Positions 35,681 through 44,853 of a DNA stretch of 64,000 bases are shown in pieces (the first letter of the stretch is position 1; each line of letters begins with the position of its first letter). The DNA is from Ferruginibacter sp. (GTDB lineage Bacteria; Bacteroidota; Bacteroidia; Chitinophagales; Chitinophagaceae). The notes below the pieces were generated by a model, which saw nothing but the letters and a program-made list of their open reading frames with translations, did not search any database and was not told the origin of the DNA. The stretch is taken from assembly GCA_025963635.1 (NCBI GenBank), contig JAOQAK010000073.1, forward strand, positions 23,646-87,645, in the 5' to 3' direction. Made by a program: the position numbers and the translations under genes.

Positions 35681-35867
35681 AATATAATTTGCCTTTCAGT
35701 TCATTCCTTTCAGGGATTACTCCTGACGAGTGGTGCGCCTCCATAAGAAAGTACCTGCATATTTCCCCCAAGTCGTAGTTAGCGACTGTTTTATTGGCAC
35801 ATATAAGTTACCTGGGCGTTCCATTCCTTAGTCTTTTATATTGTATCTATACGGTCGGCCACGTTTA

Positions 35868-35898
35868 TTGAAATAAGCAACCGAAGTAATACATTTTG
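35868..35898 (+). promoter_or_regulatory. Putative Bacteroidota promoter before the glycosyltransferase
   Basis: TTG at 35868-35870 is followed after 19 bases by TACATTTTG at 35890-35898, which differs from the TANNTTTG -7 box by one extra base. The start codon of the glycosyltransferase lies 48 bases downstream. The 265-base gap suggests a new transcription unit starts here. Confidence 0.35.
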
Positions 35899-35945
35899 CC
35901 CCGTTAGACTAAAAATTAATTCGAAACTTACTTATTCTTTATTCA

Positions 35946-36920
35946 ATGGAAAATACTATCATTTTATCAATTTGTATTCCTACATACAATAGATCTGATA
36001 ATCTCAGAGAGACGATTTTTTCAATCGTGAATCAAAAAAGATTCCAGGAAACCAATGATGTTGAAATTGTGCTTTTGGACAATGGATCCACCGATGATAC
36101 CAGAATAGTAATTAACGATTTAGCAACAGCTCACGGTCAAAAAATCATATGTTTTAGGAATGAATTAAATAACAGTTTTTTAGATCTTGAAAAGCTATTT
36201 TCACTAGCAAATGGCGATTTCCTGAAATTCAATAATGACACTCTTGCTCACAAACAGGGTTCGCTGGATAACATGATAGAGACCATTTGCTTTTGTAAAA
36301 AAGATGGAACTATCCCTTTTTTCTCCACGGGAGAATTACGAAACAAAAAAAATATTTTATGTAGCACGGTAGATTCCTTTGTGGAAAACGCCTCTTATTT
36401 TTCAACTTGGATGGGTGCATTTGGAATTTGGAAGAATGATTTTCTTCATTTTAAAGATTTTAGCAGGCATTTACCTTTACGATTGCCGCAGGTGGATATT
36501 TTGTTTAGATTGATAATTTCTCAAAAACCTATTTTAATTGATGATAAGAAACTATTTATTTCTTTACCCGTCAAAAAAAAGGGGGGGTACGATCTTTTAA
36601 CAGTATTTCTGGACAATTATATTTTTTTATTAAGTGAACAATTAAAAGACGGAAGACTTTCGAAGAAAATATTCCGATCGGAAAAAAGGAAATTATTACT
36701 AAAATTTATCATTCCCTGGCTCGTTGATATTAGGTTATATCCCGATCGTTATTATTTTGAATGCGAAAATAGTTTCAGACGTATCATGGGGCACTACGAA
36801 AATGATAAGCCAACATTATTTAAATGTGTCATAATTTATCCGTTTCTTTTTATAAAGAAAGCAATGTATTCCCTGTTTTTACAAAAAAAGCTTTTAAATA
36901 AGTCGTTCAATGTTCTATGA
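35946..36920 (+). CDS. Family 2 glycosyltransferase, abequosyltransferase-like
   Basis: A 324-residue GT-A glycosyltransferase. The N-terminus ILSICIPTYNRSDNL and VLLDNGSTDDT are the nucleotide-sugar fold, and the DXD-like site appears as FNNDTL. The middle and C-terminus (GIWKNDFLHF, QVDILFRLI, KKGGYDLL) match a pseudogene at 38420-39352, so they are paralogues. The sequence resembles RfbV-type transferases that use CDP-abequose. It probably adds the CDP-linked sugar made by the upstream operon. The C-terminal 60 residues are basic and aromatic, fitting membrane contact. Confidence 0.83.
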   Translation: MENTIILSICIPTYNRSDNLRETIFSIVNQKRFQETNDVEIVLLDNGSTDDTRIVINDLATAHGQKIICFRNELNNSFLDLEKLFSLANGDFLKFNNDTLAHKQGSLDNMIETICFCKKDGTIPFFSTGELRNKKNILCSTVDSFVENASYFSTWMGAFGIWKNDFLHFKDFSRHLPLRLPQVDILFRLIISQKPILIDDKKLFISLPVKKKGGYDLLTVFLDNYIFLLSEQLKDGRLSKKIFRSEKRKLLLKFIIPWLVDIRLYPDRYYFECENSFRRIMGHYENDKPTLFKCVIIYPFLFIKKAMYSLFLQKKLLNKSFNVL

Positions 36921-37011
36921 AGTGATTAGTAACTCTAAATAGAAAACGGTTTAATAGTTAAAGGGTTTAATAGAAACCAACCCTGCGTTAATTCCAAAAA
37001 CATAATCATTA

Positions 37012-38388
37012 ATGATAGGCCACCTAAAACATATCGCTTCCAAAATGGGACTGGATAAAGCTATTATGTTCACCTCTTCAGCAAGTATTTTGGGAGCTTT
37101 GGGTAGCGCTGTTTCGATTATTCTGGTTGTGAAATATTTAACGGCCGCTGAACAAGGGTTTTACTATACATTCGGTAGCATCGCCGCCATCCAGATATTT
37201 TTTGAATTGGGATTGAATGGGATAATCACCCAGTATGTTGCGCATGAAGCATCTAATCTAAAATGGGAGAGCGCTCATGTTCTCGTTGGTGAATCAAAAT
37301 ATCAATCAAGACTAGCATCGCTTTTACATTTTAGTGTAAAGTGGTACTTGTGTTTTGGCACCATACTACTTATTGCCTTAATGATTGTCGGTTTCATTTT
37401 CTTTAACAGGTATGGTACCTCCAATGGCCGCGTTAGTTGGGCAGGCCCCTGGATACTGTTGGCTGCAGGAACTAGTATCAATTTGATATTTTCACCCATA
37501 GTGGCTTTTTTGCAGGGTCTCGGGAAAGTGAAGGAAATAGCACGGATTCAATTGATAATACTATTTTTTAGGCTATCAGTTGTTTGCATCGGGCTGATCT
37601 TAGGAGCCAAATTATTTGTATTGGGTTTGAGTAGCTTCATAGGAGTTTTGTTTTTGGGACTACTGGTAGCAACTAAATTTAAAAATACATTCACAAATAT
37701 CTGGAAAACAGAAATTGTTGAAAGGGTAATCTACCGCAAAGAAATACTTCCATATCAATGGAAGATAGCTTTAAGTTGGATAAGTGGATATTTTGTTTTT
37801 CAACTTTTTAACCCAGTATTATTTGCTACAGAAGGTGCGGTTGTTGCGGGACAAATGGGAATGACACTTGCGGTACTAAATGCAATATTAACTTTTTCAT
37901 TAGCGTGGATTACGACAAAGGTGCCTCTATTTTCAGGTTTAATTGCGCAAAAAAAATATGCTCAATTAGATGACACATTTAATAAAACACTCGAACAATC
38001 TGCTTTAATAAACTTTGGCGCTTTAACTTTTTTAGGCCTTTTATTATTTCTAATCAGGTTTTATAATATTGAAATCAGCGGGAAGCCTTTCGGCAATCGC
38101 TTTTTAAATTATGGACCCATGTTCTTTATGATGATCCCGGTTTTTCTTAACCAATTTATCGCTGCCTGGGCTACTTATTTAAGATGCCATAAACAGGAAC
38201 CTTATTTATTTAATTCTATAATTGGTGGTATTTTATGTTCATTATCAACAATATTACTGGGCAAATACTTTGGCGTTATTGGTGTAACAGCCGGTTACTG
38301 CCTTTTAACGCTTGCATTGTTTCCCTGGGGATACTGGATTTTTAAGACGAAAAAAGTAGAGTGGCATAAAGATACCATTGGTAAATAG
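37012..38388 (+). CDS. Polysaccharide flippase (Wzx-like), copy 1
   Basis: The 458-residue protein has about 12 membrane segments and the MATE-like layout of Wzx flippases. It is expected to move lipid-linked glycan units to the periplasmic side of the inner membrane. The stretches EQGFYYTFGS, FFELGLNGII, QLFNPVLFATEG and CHKQEPYLF recur, slightly changed, in the second flippase at 48516-49865. It lies about 90 bases after the abequosyltransferase-like gene and 31 bases before the glycosyltransferase pseudogene. Confidence 0.87.
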   Translation: MIGHLKHIASKMGLDKAIMFTSSASILGALGSAVSIILVVKYLTAAEQGFYYTFGSIAAIQIFFELGLNGIITQYVAHEASNLKWESAHVLVGESKYQSRLASLLHFSVKWYLCFGTILLIALMIVGFIFFNRYGTSNGRVSWAGPWILLAAGTSINLIFSPIVAFLQGLGKVKEIARIQLIILFFRLSVVCIGLILGAKLFVLGLSSFIGVLFLGLLVATKFKNTFTNIWKTEIVERVIYRKEILPYQWKIALSWISGYFVFQLFNPVLFATEGAVVAGQMGMTLAVLNAILTFSLAWITTKVPLFSGLIAQKKYAQLDDTFNKTLEQSALINFGALTFLGLLLFLIRFYNIEISGKPFGNRFLNYGPMFFMMIPVFLNQFIAAWATYLRCHKQEPYLFNSIIGGILCSLSTILLGKYFGVIGVTAGYCLLTLALFPWGYWIFKTKKVEWHKDTIGK

Positions 38389-38419
38389 TTTGTGTTAATC
38401 AACCCTGTAAATCCAATGA

Positions 38420-39352
38420 ATGGCAAATAAAATCATTTTATCTATTTGTATCTCAACATATAATCGAGCGTAATATTTGGAGGATACAATACTATCTATA
38501 ATAAATCAAAAAGCCTTTCAGGAAACTAACGAAGTTGAGATTGTAATTTCTGATAATTGCTCGGAGGATAATACAAAGGAAATAGGCGAAACGATTCATA
38601 CACTTTATAAATAAAAAAATTCGTTATTATCAAGACCTTAATTTTGAAAAAGCGTTATCCTACGGTGAAGGACTTTTCTTAAAGTTAAACAATGATACAT
38701 TGGTGCACGATGATAATACTTTAGCGAGCATTCTTGATAAGATAAAAGAAAATACTCAAAGTAGATATATACTTTCTTTTACAAACGGAAACATTAAAAT
38801 GTTACAACATTTCGGTGCCTGGGTCTAAACTCTTTCGTTAAAACTGTCTCTTTTTTTCAACCTGGATAGCATGTTTGGGCATTTGGAAAGAAGACTTTAA
38901 TGCAATGGAAGGGTTCAGCCGAAATGCACCTTTGCAATTAGTACAAACAGATGTGGTATTCCGACTAGTAAGCACAAATAGGTTTGTAGAAGTTGACAAC
39001 ACAAAGATCTTTAACGGTGTATCTCCTGCTACCAGAGGAGGCTATGACATTCACAAAATATTTGTCACCAATTACCTAGGATTGCTTGACGAGTACAGAA
39101 GAAAGAATGAAATCTTATGGGTGACAATTTTTTAATGAAAAATCTAAACTGTTGCATAATTTTTGAATTCCCTGGTCTTTGAAAATATGGAGAAGTAATA
39201 CTCAATACTCTTTTGACAAAAAAGGAGCATGGTCGATCCTAAAAAAGTATTGCTTTCATCCAGGGTTTTATATAGGTGTCGGCTATTTGTCCTTTAGATT
39301 AGTAATAAGTGAAATCTGCGATATTTTTAATTTCCAAGACAAACAATTATAA
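38420..39352 (+). pseudogene. Broken family 2 glycosyltransferase gene
   Basis: Fragments in several frames follow the 35946-36920 glycosyltransferase from end to end: ILSICISTYNRA, then ILSIINQKAFQETNEVEI, LKLNNDTLVHDD, GIWKEDFNAMEGFSRN and GGYDIHKIFVTNY, ending in a tail that closes at 39350-39352. A nonsense codon at 38471-38473 (probably Glu to TAA), a frameshift at an A-run near 38615, and further breaks near 38826, 38855 and 39135 disrupt it. At least five lesions, one not in a homopolymer, argue for true decay. The gene arose by duplication of, or shared ancestry with, the intact copy upstream. Confidence 0.85.
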
Positions 39353-39394
39353 GGCTCAATAGTAAAATTTATAATTGCGATAAGTAACCTGTAT

Positions 39395-40036
39395 ATGAAA
39401 GATTTTGTAAAGCAATTATGTAAAAACATAACAAAAATATTTGCAGTTTTTTATAGCTATGAAACCAGCCGATTTTTTGAGTTTTTCGGTAACACTTTTT
39501 ATTCATTTTGGGTAGGAAATTCGTTTAAAAGTTGTGGCGACGGATTTCATGTACAATCACCGGCCCATATTAAGGGTGGCCAATATATAACGATTGGCGA
39601 GCGGTTTGTTTCTTATGCGAGATTAAGGTTGGAATGCTACGATTCATACGCAGATTATAAATATACACCCAAACTTGTAATAGGAAATGACGTTACTATG
39701 AATTATAACGTACACGTCGGATGTGTTAACAGTATAAAGATTGGCAACAATGTTTTATTTGCAAGTAATGTTTTCATCACCGACCATCAACATGGGTATA
39801 TTGACAAAAGAGATTTAGGCACCCCGCCTGCGCAACGCTTTATTACATCAGGTGGGCCGGTTGAAATAGAAGACAATGTTTGGATAGGAGAGAATGTAGT
39901 CATAATGCCAAATGTATTCATTGGCGAAGGATGTATTATCGGGGCCAATTCAGTAGTTACCAAAAGCTTTCCTAAACATTCGGTATTGGGGGGCGTTCCT
40001 GCCAAATTCATCAAGTCTCTAGATAGTGAAAATTGA
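39395..40036 (+). CDS. Hexapeptide-repeat O-acetyltransferase (WbbJ-like)
   Basis: The 213-residue protein carries left-handed beta-helix repeats from about residue 60 to 205: IGNDVTMNYNVHVGC, IGNNVLFASNVFI, IEDNVWIGENVVIM and IGEGCIIGANSVVTK. The active-site His is likely in ITDHQHGYID. It ends with VLGGVPAKFIK, standard for sugar O-acetyltransferases. Residues 1-50 are aromatic and may be a membrane-contact helix. It follows the glycosyltransferase pseudogene and probably acetylates the surface glycan. Confidence 0.87.
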   Translation: MKDFVKQLCKNITKIFAVFYSYETSRFFEFFGNTFYSFWVGNSFKSCGDGFHVQSPAHIKGGQYITIGERFVSYARLRLECYDSYADYKYTPKLVIGNDVTMNYNVHVGCVNSIKIGNNVLFASNVFITDHQHGYIDKRDLGTPPAQRFITSGGPVEIEDNVWIGENVVIMPNVFIGEGCIIGANSVVTKSFPKHSVLGGVPAKFIKSLDSEN

Positions 40037-40131
40037 TATTGATCTCTGAAAAAAAAACTTACTCACTTACTTTTAAAAATATCGGAAATCTTTATTACAG
40101 ATCAAGAAGAGAAGCATAGCTGATATCCAAT

Positions 40132-41022
40132 ATGATGAATAACTTACCTTCCATATCTGTAGCTTTAACAACATTCAACGGAGGCAAATACATTGAAGTA
40201 CAATTAGCATCCATCCTTAATCAATCCTTTGCACCGACTGAGGTAGTAATTTGCGATGATAGTTCCACGGATAACACAATGGAAATATTGGAACAGTGGG
40301 CGAAGCTCTACTCTGTTATTAAAATATACTCCAGTGATAAGCAACTAGGAGTTAATATGAACTTCAATAAAGCGATTTCACAATGCAAAGGAGACTACAT
40401 TGCATTGTCGGACCAAGATGATATATGGGAGCTGAATAAATTAGAAAACCAGCTGCAGGATATACAAACATTGGAACTACTAAAAGGAAAAAGCTTTCCA
40501 ATACTATCTGTTCATGACCTTACAATGATAACGGCAGATGGAATCGTGATTGCACAATCTGCATGGAAACATAACGCTGGCAGCCCTATTGTGCCAAAAA
40601 GCAGCTTACTGTTTACAAACAATTACAATGGATGTACGATGCTGTTTAATAAACCTCTTAAAAACTTAGTTCTCCCGATTCCAGAAAAAGTACCAATGCA
40701 TGATCATTGGATCGCGTTGACTGCATTTTATTTAGGGAGAATATTAACTTCTGAGACTTCTCTGCTTAATTACCGCAGACATGACAACACTGTTACAAAG
40801 CATAAGAATAACCGGCTTAAAAGATATCTTCACAATATTTTTGGCAAAAACTACAAGCAGAATGAAATCAACCAGTGCAAAGAGTTTTTATCAAGACATC
40901 AAAAAAGTTTAAATCCAAAAGCTGTAAGACAAATTAAATCGGTCATTGATCTTACCAACAGTATAAACTTAGTACGCAAAATACACTTTTCATTTAAATA
41001 TCGATTTACCCGATTGATATAG
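40132..41022 (+). CDS. Family 2 glycosyltransferase, rhamnosyltransferase-like
   Basis: A 296-residue GT-A enzyme. It has VALTTFNGGKYIEVQLASI, VICDDSSTDNT and the DXD-type site ALSDQDDIWELNKL, typical of RfbN-like rhamnosyl- or related transferases. The acceptor-side motif MHDHWIALTAFYLG and the following NYRRHDNTVTKH are also characteristic. Two ATG codons stand in tandem at 40132 and 40135. It is the last plus-strand gene before two minus-strand genes, and its end lies 39 bases from the end of the ABC-F gene. Confidence 0.88.
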   Translation: MMNNLPSISVALTTFNGGKYIEVQLASILNQSFAPTEVVICDDSSTDNTMEILEQWAKLYSVIKIYSSDKQLGVNMNFNKAISQCKGDYIALSDQDDIWELNKLENQLQDIQTLELLKGKSFPILSVHDLTMITADGIVIAQSAWKHNAGSPIVPKSSLLFTNNYNGCTMLFNKPLKNLVLPIPEKVPMHDHWIALTAFYLGRILTSETSLLNYRRHDNTVTKHKNNRLKRYLHNIFGKNYKQNEINQCKEFLSRHQKSLNPKAVRQIKSVIDLTNSINLVRKIHFSFKYRFTRLI

Positions 41023-41061
41023 CTAAGTACTATTTTACTGATAAACCCTATGTTGGCCATT

Positions 41062-42957
41062 TCAACCCATCTTCTCACTCAATTCGAGCCAACGTGTTTC
41101 CTTTTTATCAAGCAGCTGTACAATACAGCCAACCCGCTCTGCTGATTTCTGTAATTCGTCAAAACCCTGTTTACCCTCATCCATTTTTGTTTCCAAAGCA
41201 GCTTTTTCTTTTTGTAAATCGCCCATTTCCTTTTCCAATAACTCCAACTCCCTTTTCTCTTTAAAAGATAATTTTTGATTACCTGAAGTGGTAGTTGCAG
41301 CAGCAGGTTTAACCTGTTTAGACTCCTGTTTTATAATTTGACGATCATCTGTTAGGCTGCCGTTTGCGATAGCTTTGCGGTATTGTGAATAGTTTCCAGG
41401 ATAATCGCGGATTACTCCGTCACCTTCAAATGCAAACAGATGATCTACCATCCTGTCCATAAAATAGCGATCATGGCTAACGATGATAATGCAACCCGGG
41501 TAGTCCATTAAAAACTCTTCCAGGGTTCGCAATGTTTGCAGATCGAGGTCATTGGTGGGTTCATCCAGAACCAGGAAATTTGGATTTAAAAACAATACGC
41601 TCATTAAGTGCAACCTGCGTTTTTCTCCTCCACTTAATTTGCTAAGGGGGGTAAATTGTTGTTCGGCTGAAAAACCGAATTTCTCCATAAACTGGCTCGC
41701 ACTGATCTTACTACCGTCGTTAAGGGGGAAAAACTCCGCCATCGATTTTACGTACTCTATAGCACGTTTGTCTTCTTTGTAAACCAGCCCATCCTGGCTG
41801 AAATTTCCAAATACTACGGTGTCCCCATGATTGATCTTGCCACTATCCGGTTTCTCCAGTTGCAGGGCAATCTTTAAAAAAGTTGATTTACCCACGCCAT
41901 TTTTCCCTACGACGCCAATGCGTTCGCCCCGCTTAAAGGTATAATCAAAGCCGTTCATTATTTGAAGACTGCCATAGCTTTTATGTACTTTAATTAACTC
42001 CAAAATCTTACCCCCAAGCCTGGTCATTTTTACCTGTAGACTTACTTCTTCCGCATCTTTTTTAAGTTTTACCCTATCTTCCACTTCTATAAATGCATCT
42101 TGTCTGCTTTTGCTTTTAGTGGTACGGGCTTTCGGTTGCTTACGCATCCATTCCAATTCCTTCCTGAAAATGTTTTTATCCTTTTGCAGTTCACTTTGTT
42201 GTACTTCAAGCCGCAAGCTTTTTTGTTCCAGAAAATTGTCATAGTCGCCTTTATACACATATACCTTCTCGTCATCTATTTCTATGATCTCATTACACAC
42301 CGTATCTAAGAAATAACGGTCATGGGTAACCAGCAACAGGGTAACTTTAGCGGCTGCCAGGTAATCTTCCAGCCACTCAATCATCGTTACATCGAGGTGG
42401 TTGGTGGGTTCATCTAAAATTAGTAAGCAACGGCCAGCGTGAAGGTCCGCCTCAATCAGTGACTGCGCTAATGCAACTCTTTTCTTTTGCCCCCCGCTCA
42501 AATTGCCCACCTTTTCATTCAGGTGATGTAAGTTTAGTTTGCCCAGTATCTGTTTTAGATCACTTTCAAAACTCCAGGCGTTCAGATCATCAAGCTTTGC
42601 CATCAACTCACTCAGTTTGTCCATGTCTTCCAGGCCTTCCTCAAGAAATAGCTCGTATTCTTTAACTACTTTGACCACCGGGTTATCCAGCCTAAGTACG
42701 TTATCCCAGATGCTTTTATTACCATCAAAGTCATTGTCCTGTTGTAGCATCACCACTTTGATGTCTTTATGTACCCAAACAACGCCTTCGTCCGGCGTAT
42801 CGAGACCTGTGATGATTTTCAAAAGAGTGCTTTTGCCGGTTCCATTACGGGCTACCAGGGCGATTTTGTCTCCTTCCTCTATATTTAGGGTGATATTCTT
42901 AAAAAGTGTTCTTATACCAAATGATTTGCTGATATTTTCTACCGAAGCATAGTGCAT
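41062..42957 (-). CDS. uup: ABC-F family ATPase, Uup-like
   Basis: The 631-residue protein has two ABC ATPase domains and no membrane segments. Walker A motifs are ARNGTGKST and GKNGVGKST, signatures are LSGGQKKRVALAQ and LSGGEKRRLHLMS, and Walker B sites are LILDEPTNHLD and LVLDEPTNDLD. The C-terminal 90 residues form a charged coiled coil (KEKRELELLEKEMGDLQ), as in Uup. ABC-F proteins act on ribosomes; Uup has also been tied to DNA-related stability. Codon use and GC content are closer to the housekeeping parts than to the AT-rich flanks, so it may mark the ancestral chromosome between two glycan blocks. Confidence 0.9.
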   Translation of the reverse strand: MHYASVENISKSFGIRTLFKNITLNIEEGDKIALVARNGTGKSTLLKIITGLDTPDEGVVWVHKDIKVVMLQQDNDFDGNKSIWDNVLRLDNPVVKVVKEYELFLEEGLEDMDKLSELMAKLDDLNAWSFESDLKQILGKLNLHHLNEKVGNLSGGQKKRVALAQSLIEADLHAGRCLLILDEPTNHLDVTMIEWLEDYLAAAKVTLLLVTHDRYFLDTVCNEIIEIDDEKVYVYKGDYDNFLEQKSLRLEVQQSELQKDKNIFRKELEWMRKQPKARTTKSKSRQDAFIEVEDRVKLKKDAEEVSLQVKMTRLGGKILELIKVHKSYGSLQIMNGFDYTFKRGERIGVVGKNGVGKSTFLKIALQLEKPDSGKINHGDTVVFGNFSQDGLVYKEDKRAIEYVKSMAEFFPLNDGSKISASQFMEKFGFSAEQQFTPLSKLSGGEKRRLHLMSVLFLNPNFLVLDEPTNDLDLQTLRTLEEFLMDYPGCIIIVSHDRYFMDRMVDHLFAFEGDGVIRDYPGNYSQYRKAIANGSLTDDRQIIKQESKQVKPAAATTTSGNQKLSFKEKRELELLEKEMGDLQKEKAALETKMDEGKQGFDELQKSAERVGCIVQLLDKKETRWLELSEKMG

Positions 42958-43069
42958 ACCAGCAAAGGTAACGTAGATTTTATAAGTTTCCTTCGTGCCC
43001 CGATCAGCTCAGAGAATCAAGTATTGGACAACCATTTTCTAAACTGGTGCTTCAAATGGAATTCTAGCC

Positions 43070-44386
43070 CTATCTCCAATCCTCAGGGGCATGTAAACAG
43101 TTTTTTTTTAATTGCTTGCATTTAATTGTGATGAGCGAAAGCAATTTCCCCCAATCGGTATTGCAAAGCAGTGGGCATATTATAAAAATCCAAAAAATAC
43201 TTCTGTACCGAACAATCGCCCCAATATTAGGTATTGTATACCCAATTATCAGCATCATATTGATAAAAAATGAGCACCCAAACAAATTAAAAACATTTAC
43301 AACGTTTGCTCGTTTTTTCCGAAAAAAAACAAAGGTTACAAAAATTAATTGATAAAGAAATATTTCCAGCGCTGTTAAAAACACACCAAACATTGGAAAT
43401 TCCCACAAATAAGGCCTGAATAAAACATGATTAATTGCCTGTGGCAGGTTATTAATGAAGCTCCCAACATTCGGAAGCAATTCTTTTGTGGAGATGTTGG
43501 TATTGGCCTCCCCCAATGCCGCAAAATCTGCCTTTCGTTGAACCACCGCAGCAGGCAGATTTAATGAAGAATTAACGTTTCCGGATAAAAAAAATAGAAC
43601 CGCGAAAAACAAATGGCCTGTAATTAAAATGCGGCTTTTTCGGTAAGGCAGTAGTTTGCTGATGAATGCTATCAACATGGCGGGAATCAGTGCTAATACT
43701 ACATAGTTTCTAAATAGAAAAATAATAGCTATCCCAAGCAAAAAAAATAAAACAAATGATAGCCTGGGAGTTTCTGTTTTGGCTAAAAACCGAAAAAAAA
43801 TAAAACAGACAATCCCCGTGCAAAGGAAAACCATTCCATCTTTATGTACGCACGAAGTATACAATAAAAGTGACGGTAAAAGAAAGCATGTAAATAAAAT
43901 TATTACTCGGTGGCATTGATATATTTGACTATAGATTCTGTAAAATGCGATATGGCCAAAAAAAACTATACTCGAAAACATGGCCGAATTGAGATAAAAA
44001 TTACCCCTGGTAATCAAATCCAAAATTGCAATGAATTTGTATAAAAGATTGAATCGAAGATAAGCCCAGAAACTGTTCGAAGATGCAAATAGCCCTCCTA
44101 TTCCGTAAGTAGAGATATCATTTTTAAAATCAGTAAAAAAAAGAGCTGGATTTAAGAGCAGCAAATTGTATTGCCTGTTGCCCTCTATATTGTAGTTTAG
44201 ATAGTCTCCAATCGGTGGTAGTCTCCCGAAATAATAGGCACATGCTATGCCTGAAGTGATTTTAAAAGCGAACAATAGCCTTATTTGCACAACTGATAAA
44301 TCAGCGTTTTTGATAAATGAAATTTTCCCGATCAGCCAAAAGCTAACTATGAAATAAACAGCGGCAAATACATATTCGAAGCGCAT
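43070..44386 (-). CDS. Multi-spanning membrane protein, possibly glycan polymerase-like
   Basis: From the ATG at 44386 the protein has 438 residues and about ten membrane segments; an in-frame TTG at 44437 would add 17 residues with no clear benefit. A periplasmic loop near 60-110 has RLPPIGDYLNYNIEGNRQYN, and a short CVHKDGM motif follows a later helix. These charged loop residues are reminiscent of Wzy polymerases or GT-C transferases, but I do not recognise the family. It faces away from the Wza-like gene and lies about 110 bases after the ABC-F start on the same strand. The role in glycan assembly is inference from location. Confidence 0.72.
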   Translation of the reverse strand: MRFEYVFAAVYFIVSFWLIGKISFIKNADLSVVQIRLLFAFKITSGIACAYYFGRLPPIGDYLNYNIEGNRQYNLLLLNPALFFTDFKNDISTYGIGGLFASSNSFWAYLRFNLLYKFIAILDLITRGNFYLNSAMFSSIVFFGHIAFYRIYSQIYQCHRVIILFTCFLLPSLLLYTSCVHKDGMVFLCTGIVCFIFFRFLAKTETPRLSFVLFFLLGIAIIFLFRNYVVLALIPAMLIAFISKLLPYRKSRILITGHLFFAVLFFLSGNVNSSLNLPAAVVQRKADFAALGEANTNISTKELLPNVGSFINNLPQAINHVLFRPYLWEFPMFGVFLTALEIFLYQLIFVTFVFFRKKRANVVNVFNLFGCSFFINMMLIIGYTIPNIGAIVRYRSIFWIFIICPLLCNTDWGKLLSLITIKCKQLKKNCLHAPEDWR

Positions 44387-44853
44387 ACCAGGTAGTTGAT
44401 TGTCTGTTATCTGGAAAAAATACCATAGAGTAAACAAAGATAGTGGCTGAGCTGTATTCGCAAGAAGCTGGTTAAAAAAAGGTGGCTGAGCTGAAACCGA
44501 TATCAGCTAAGAGGAGAATGTTATAAAAATCTCCTAAATTAAATAAAAGTCCAAAATAAATCAATATAATACGTGCTTGTATAAAATCCGATTTCAACCA
44601 AAAACCTTCTGTGGTATAAAATTTCTTTCCAGGCCATACAACCGTTTGATTACTTATACTTGATTAGTTTTAACTTCGAAAATGTTTTTTTAATTTAAAT
44701 TTGCGAAAAATTTGCCTGATACTATTTCAGACTCTTCTTATCATTCGGAGTTTTTCCACCTAAATATCTGAAAAGCATATTCATCAAAATAAATGCTTAG
44801 ACATTATTTCCGCTTTGGCCAGATACTCTGTAACCGTTGAATAATAATATAAT
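44387..44853. promoter_or_regulatory. Divergent intergenic region before the Wza-like gene
   Basis: A 467-base AT-rich gap with no gene. It contains a 12-base direct repeat, GTGGCTGAGCTG, at 44443-44454 and 44482-44493, 39 bases apart, close to the start of the minus-strand membrane gene. Promoters for both divergent genes must lie here, but no convincing TTG/TANNTTTG pair was found. Confidence 0.4.

Noticed and set aside
35681..35945. JUMPstart or ops-like element before the glycosyltransferase genes
   Set aside because: No GGCGGTAG-type core was found in this gap, and only a weak promoter is visible.
42100..42952. Plus-strand open frames within the ABC-F gene
   Set aside because: They are antisense shadows of conserved ATPase motifs.
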